Below, piece by piece: positions 61,368 to 64,000 of a stretch of DNA of 64,000 nt (positions are counted from its first letter, which is position 1; each line of letters starts with the position of its first letter). Position numbers and translations under genes: made by a program. The stretch comes from Hymenobacter volaticus (lineage in GTDB: Bacteria; Bacteroidota; Bacteroidia; Cytophagales; Hymenobacteraceae): positions 2,023,501 through 2,087,500 of the forward strand of contig NZ_CP095061.1 in NCBI RefSeq assembly GCF_022921055.1, written 5' to 3'. The notes beneath the pieces were generated by a model, which saw nothing but the letters and a program-made list of their open reading frames with translations, was not told the DNA's origin and did not search any database.

Positions 61368-63023
61368 ATGAACAAGCGCCTTCTTTTCCTTTCCGTTCTT
61401 GCTTCTACCGCCGCCCGACCCGCGCTGGCGCAGTACCCCAAGATTCCGCCGGAAGTGCAGGCCAAGGCTGATGCCGCCCTGGCCGAAGCCGAGAAACGCT
61501 CGGACGAAGCCTGGAAAAAGGCGCTGCCCATCATCGAAGCCGAGGCCAAAGCCGGCAAGCCCTACGTGCCGTGGGCCGCGAAACCGTCGGATTTGCCGCA
61601 GTCGAGCCGGCTGGCGTTTCCGGGCGCCGAAGGCGGCGGGGCGCACGTGTTTGGCGGGCAGGGCGGTAAGGTGTATGTGGTGAAGAGCCTGGCCGACAGC
61701 GGCCCCGGTACCTTGCGTGAGGCACTGGAGCAGGGGGGAGCCCGCATTGTGGTGTTCAATGTGGCGGGCATCATCAAGCTGCAAAGCCCCATCATCATCC
61801 GGGCGCCTTACGTAACCATTGCGGGCCAAACGGCCCCCGGTGACGGTATCTGCGTGGCCGGCGAATCCATCTGGATCAATACCCACGACGTGGTGGTGCG
61901 CTACCTGCGCTTCCGCCGCGGGGCCACCGACGTAGCGCGCCGCGACGACGGCTTGGGCGGCAACCCGGTGGGCAACATCATCATCGACCACGTGTCGGCG
62001 AGTTGGGGCCTGGATGAAAACATGTCCATCTACCGGCACGTCTACCACAACCCCGAGACCGGCAAGGCCGACAAGCTGCCGACGGTGAACGTGACCATTC
62101 AGAATTCTATTTTTTCGGAGGGCCTGGACACCTACAACCACGCGTTTGGGAGTACCATTGGCGGGCTTAACAGCTTGTTCACTCGCAACCTGTGGGCCAA
62201 CAATATCGCCCGCAACCCCTCGGTGGGCATGTACGGCGACTTCAACTTCGCCAATAACGTGGTGTTCAACTGGTGGAACCGCTCGGCCGATGGCGGCGAT
62301 AACCACTCGGAGTACAACTTCGTGAACAACTACTACAAGCCCGGCCCCATCACGCCCGCCGGGGAGCCCATCAGCTACCGGATTCTAAAACCTGAATCGG
62401 GCCGCGACAAAGACGCGAAGAACCTGTTCGGCAAGGCGTATGTGGCCGGCAACGTGGTAGCCGGCAACGAGAAAGTGACCCAAGACAATTGGGCTGGCGG
62501 CGTGCAGGTGGAAGGCGTGCCCGAAGCCGATAAAATTGTGGCTGCAATTAAAGCCGACAAGCCGTTCACGCTGCCTAACATGGGCACGGTGCTGTCCGCC
62601 CAAGAAGCCTACCAATACGTGCTGACCAACGTTGGCTGCACCCTGCCCAAGCGTGACGCCGTGGATGCGCGCATCGTGGAGGACGTGCGCACCGGCAAAA
62701 TCACCTACGCCAAGAACGCGCAACCCACCCCGCCAAGTCCCTACATCAAACGCCGCCTGCCCGCCGATTCCTACAAGCAAGGCATCATTACGGACCCCGC
62801 GCAGGTAGGAGGGTACCCCGTCTACCAGGGCAAGCCCTACGCCGATGTCGACAACGACGGCATGCCCGACGCGTGGGAAAAAACGCACGGCCTGGACCCT
62901 AAAAACGCCGCCGATGCCATTCAGGACCGTGACAAAGACGGCTACGCCAACATCGAAGAGTACCTCAACAGCGTGGTACCGTTGCAAAACGTGCGGCCCG
63001 CTACCGGCAAAGCAAAGTCATAG
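61368..63023 (+). CDS. Pectate lyase, polysaccharide lyase family 1-like (paralogue)
   Basis: The 551-residue protein is built as the lyase at 35628-37265: signal peptide (ending PALAQ), FPGAEGGGAHVFGGQGGKVYVVKSL, APYVTIAGQTAPGDGICVAGES, IIIDHVSASWGLDENMSIYRHV, HAFGSTIGG and a C-terminal calcium-loop-like DVDNDGMPDAWEKTH. The segments ILKPESGR and RRLPADSYKQGIITDPAQVGGYP also match. It follows SusD at 55 bp and probably acts on the outer surface or in the periplasm. Intact frame; a terminator follows. Confidence 0.91.
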   Translation: MNKRLLFLSVLASTAARPALAQYPKIPPEVQAKADAALAEAEKRSDEAWKKALPIIEAEAKAGKPYVPWAAKPSDLPQSSRLAFPGAEGGGAHVFGGQGGKVYVVKSLADSGPGTLREALEQGGARIVVFNVAGIIKLQSPIIIRAPYVTIAGQTAPGDGICVAGESIWINTHDVVVRYLRFRRGATDVARRDDGLGGNPVGNIIIDHVSASWGLDENMSIYRHVYHNPETGKADKLPTVNVTIQNSIFSEGLDTYNHAFGSTIGGLNSLFTRNLWANNIARNPSVGMYGDFNFANNVVFNWWNRSADGGDNHSEYNFVNNYYKPGPITPAGEPISYRILKPESGRDKDAKNLFGKAYVAGNVVAGNEKVTQDNWAGGVQVEGVPEADKIVAAIKADKPFTLPNMGTVLSAQEAYQYVLTNVGCTLPKRDAVDARIVEDVRTGKITYAKNAQPTPPSPYIKRRLPADSYKQGIITDPAQVGGYPVYQGKPYADVDNDGMPDAWEKTHGLDPKNAADAIQDRDKDGYANIEEYLNSVVPLQNVRPATGKAKS

Positions 63024-63031
63024 CTGAAACC

Positions 63032-63085
63032 AAAAGGCCGTCATGCTCGATCTAGCGTCCGCCTGCCGAAGCATGACGGCTTTTT
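63032..63085 (+). terminator. REP-type terminator after the second pectate lyase
   Basis: AAAAGGCCGTCATGCT and AGCATGACGGCTTTTT pair across a loop of about 20 nt, 9 bases after the PL1 stop. The GTCATGCT arm resembles the REP-like palindrome at 42207. GH140 starts 31 bases further on, so termination may be partial. Confidence 0.8.
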
Positions 63086-63115
63086 AAGCTTATCAGGAGC
63101 AATACAATCACGCAA

Positions 63116-64000
63116 ATGCCCATAAAGCCCCGCAATTTCTTTGTGCTTTTCCTGCTAGTATCGCTCACTGCGTGGGCGCCAGCCGTTGAGCCAACGGGCA
63201 AGCTGAAAGTAGCTTCCAACGGCCGGTACTTGGCCACCGAAGCCGGCAAGCCGTTCTTCTGGCTCGGCGACACCGGCTGGCTGCTCTTCAACAAGCTTAA
63301 GCGCGAAGAAGCGGAAACCTACCTCGAAGACCGGCGCAAAAAAGGCTTCAACGTCATTCAGGTGATGGTGCTGCACCAAGTGCCGAGCGCGAACGTGTAC
63401 GGCGACTCGGCGCTGGTGCGCGGCAACGTGGCGCAGCCGCTGCTCACCCAAGGCAGCACCCCCACCGACGCCGCGCAGTACGACTTTTGGGACCATGTCG
63501 ATTACATCATCGACCTAGCCGCCAAGAAAGGGCTGTACATGGGCCTCGTGCCGGTGTGGGGCACCAACGTGAAGGCCGGCAAAGTCAATCAGCAGCAAGC
63601 CAAAACCTACGCCACTTTTCTGGCCGAGCGCTATAAGAACCGGCCCAACATCATCTGGCTAAACGGCGGCGACATTGCCGGCTCGGATTCGCTGAAGGTG
63701 TGGAACACGATTGGCAGCACGCTCAAAGCCGTTGACCCCAACCACTTGGTGACGTACCACCCGCGGGGCCGCACGCAGTCGTCGGATTGGTTTCACCAGG
63801 CGGCGTGGCTGGATTTCAACATGTACCAGTCGGGCCACCGGCGCTACGAGCAGGACACCTCCCGCAACGAGAAAAAGCTCTACGGCGAAGACAACTGGCG
63901 CTACCAATTGGTAGACAACAAGCTAACGCCGACCAAGCCTAGTATCGACGGTGAACCCTCCTACGAGGGCATTCCGCAGGGTCTGCACGACATCAAGCAG
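63116..64000 (+). CDS. Glycoside hydrolase family 140-like protein (DUF4038; truncated by window end)
   Basis: At least 295 residues are open from the ATG of PIKPRNFFVLF to the right edge. A signal peptide leads to VASNGRYLATEAGKPFFWLGDTGWLLF, the start of DUF4038/GH140, and TIM-barrel segments GFNVIQVMVLHQVPSANVYG, YDFWDHVDYIIDLAAKKGLYMGLVPVWGTN and RPNIIWLNGGDIAG; the Asn/Gly/Asp in this last segment is the region of the catalytic acid/base. GH140 includes the endo-apiosidases that cut side chains of rhamnogalacturonan-II in Bacteroides; that activity here is inference. It belongs to the isomerase-SusC-SusD-PL1 operon. Confidence 0.87.
   Translation, partial: MPIKPRNFFVLFLLVSLTAWAPAVEPTGKLKVASNGRYLATEAGKPFFWLGDTGWLLFNKLKREEAETYLEDRRKKGFNVIQVMVLHQVPSANVYGDSALVRGNVAQPLLTQGSTPTDAAQYDFWDHVDYIIDLAAKKGLYMGLVPVWGTNVKAGKVNQQQAKTYATFLAERYKNRPNIIWLNGGDIAGSDSLKVWNTIGSTLKAVDPNHLVTYHPRGRTQSSDWFHQAAWLDFNMYQSGHRRYEQDTSRNEKKLYGEDNWRYQLVDNKLTPTKPSIDGEPSYEGIPQGLHDIKQ

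Noticed and set aside
1..64000. CRISPR arrays, tRNA or rRNA genes, IS elements, prophage or known defence systems
   Set aside because: No regularly spaced repeats, tRNA-like cloverleaf, transposase or phage motif was recognised; the only repeats are short intergenic palindromes.

Overview
The window looks like chromosomal DNA of a Hymenobacter-like member of the Bacteroidota (Cytophagales). The evidence is a GC-rich genome with Bacteroidota promoter signatures (TTTG or TTG, about 20 nt, TAnnTTTG), SusC/SusD pairs, type IX secretion C-terminal domains, CHRD-domain surface proteins and DUF3826/DUF6298 proteins. This assignment rests on reading alone, not on a database search.

Layout. (1) 1-450, minus strand: a promoter and SAM-I riboswitch leader for a gene beyond the left edge, followed by a possible Cys-rich leader peptide. 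(2) 651-14582, minus: a surface-glycan cluster with a complete CMP-pseudaminic acid pathway (pseB, pseC, pseF, a pseG-pseH fusion, pseI), two glycosyltransferase-like genes, a TylF-type methyltransferase, a polysaccharide deacetylase, a flippase and one unrecognised 531-residue protein. (3) 14928-16286, plus: ffh. (4) 16436-23504: a giant secreted lectin-like, glycine-rich T9SS protein, a nucleoside deaminase and a four-domain CHRD T9SS protein. (5) 23953-64000: a roughly 40-kb pectin-type polysaccharide utilization locus (PUL).

The PUL has four parts. The minus-strand left arm is PL1 pectate lyase, DUF6298 protein, SGNH acetylesterase and TIM-barrel isomerase, then separately DUF3826-SusC-SusD. 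The plus-strand centre is a GH67/GH20-like enzyme, an MGH1-like (alpha/alpha)6 enzyme, GH28, GH95, GH2, an SSS symporter and a DHDPS-family aldolase. An AraC regulator follows on the minus strand. The right arm, plus strand, is a fucose-isomerase-like gene, SusC-SusD, a second PL1 and GH140. The enzymes fit stepwise depolymerisation of pectin (homogalacturonan, rhamnogalacturonan), outer-membrane uptake, and isomerase/aldolase catabolism of the products. The polymer specificity is inference.

Two observations stand out. First, a 17-nt element (ATGATAACATCCTA core in the direction of transcription) occurs at four PUL promoters: PL1, DUF3826-SusCD, araC and the isomerase operon. It lies about 45-48 nt upstream of a candidate -7 box each time and is a good candidate operator for the local AraC regulator. 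Second, about 14 genes are broken by a total of 21 single-base deletions, every one explicable by a G/C homopolymer run. This points to uncorrected assembly error rather than pseudogenisation, so the affected genes are annotated here as single frameshifted loci.
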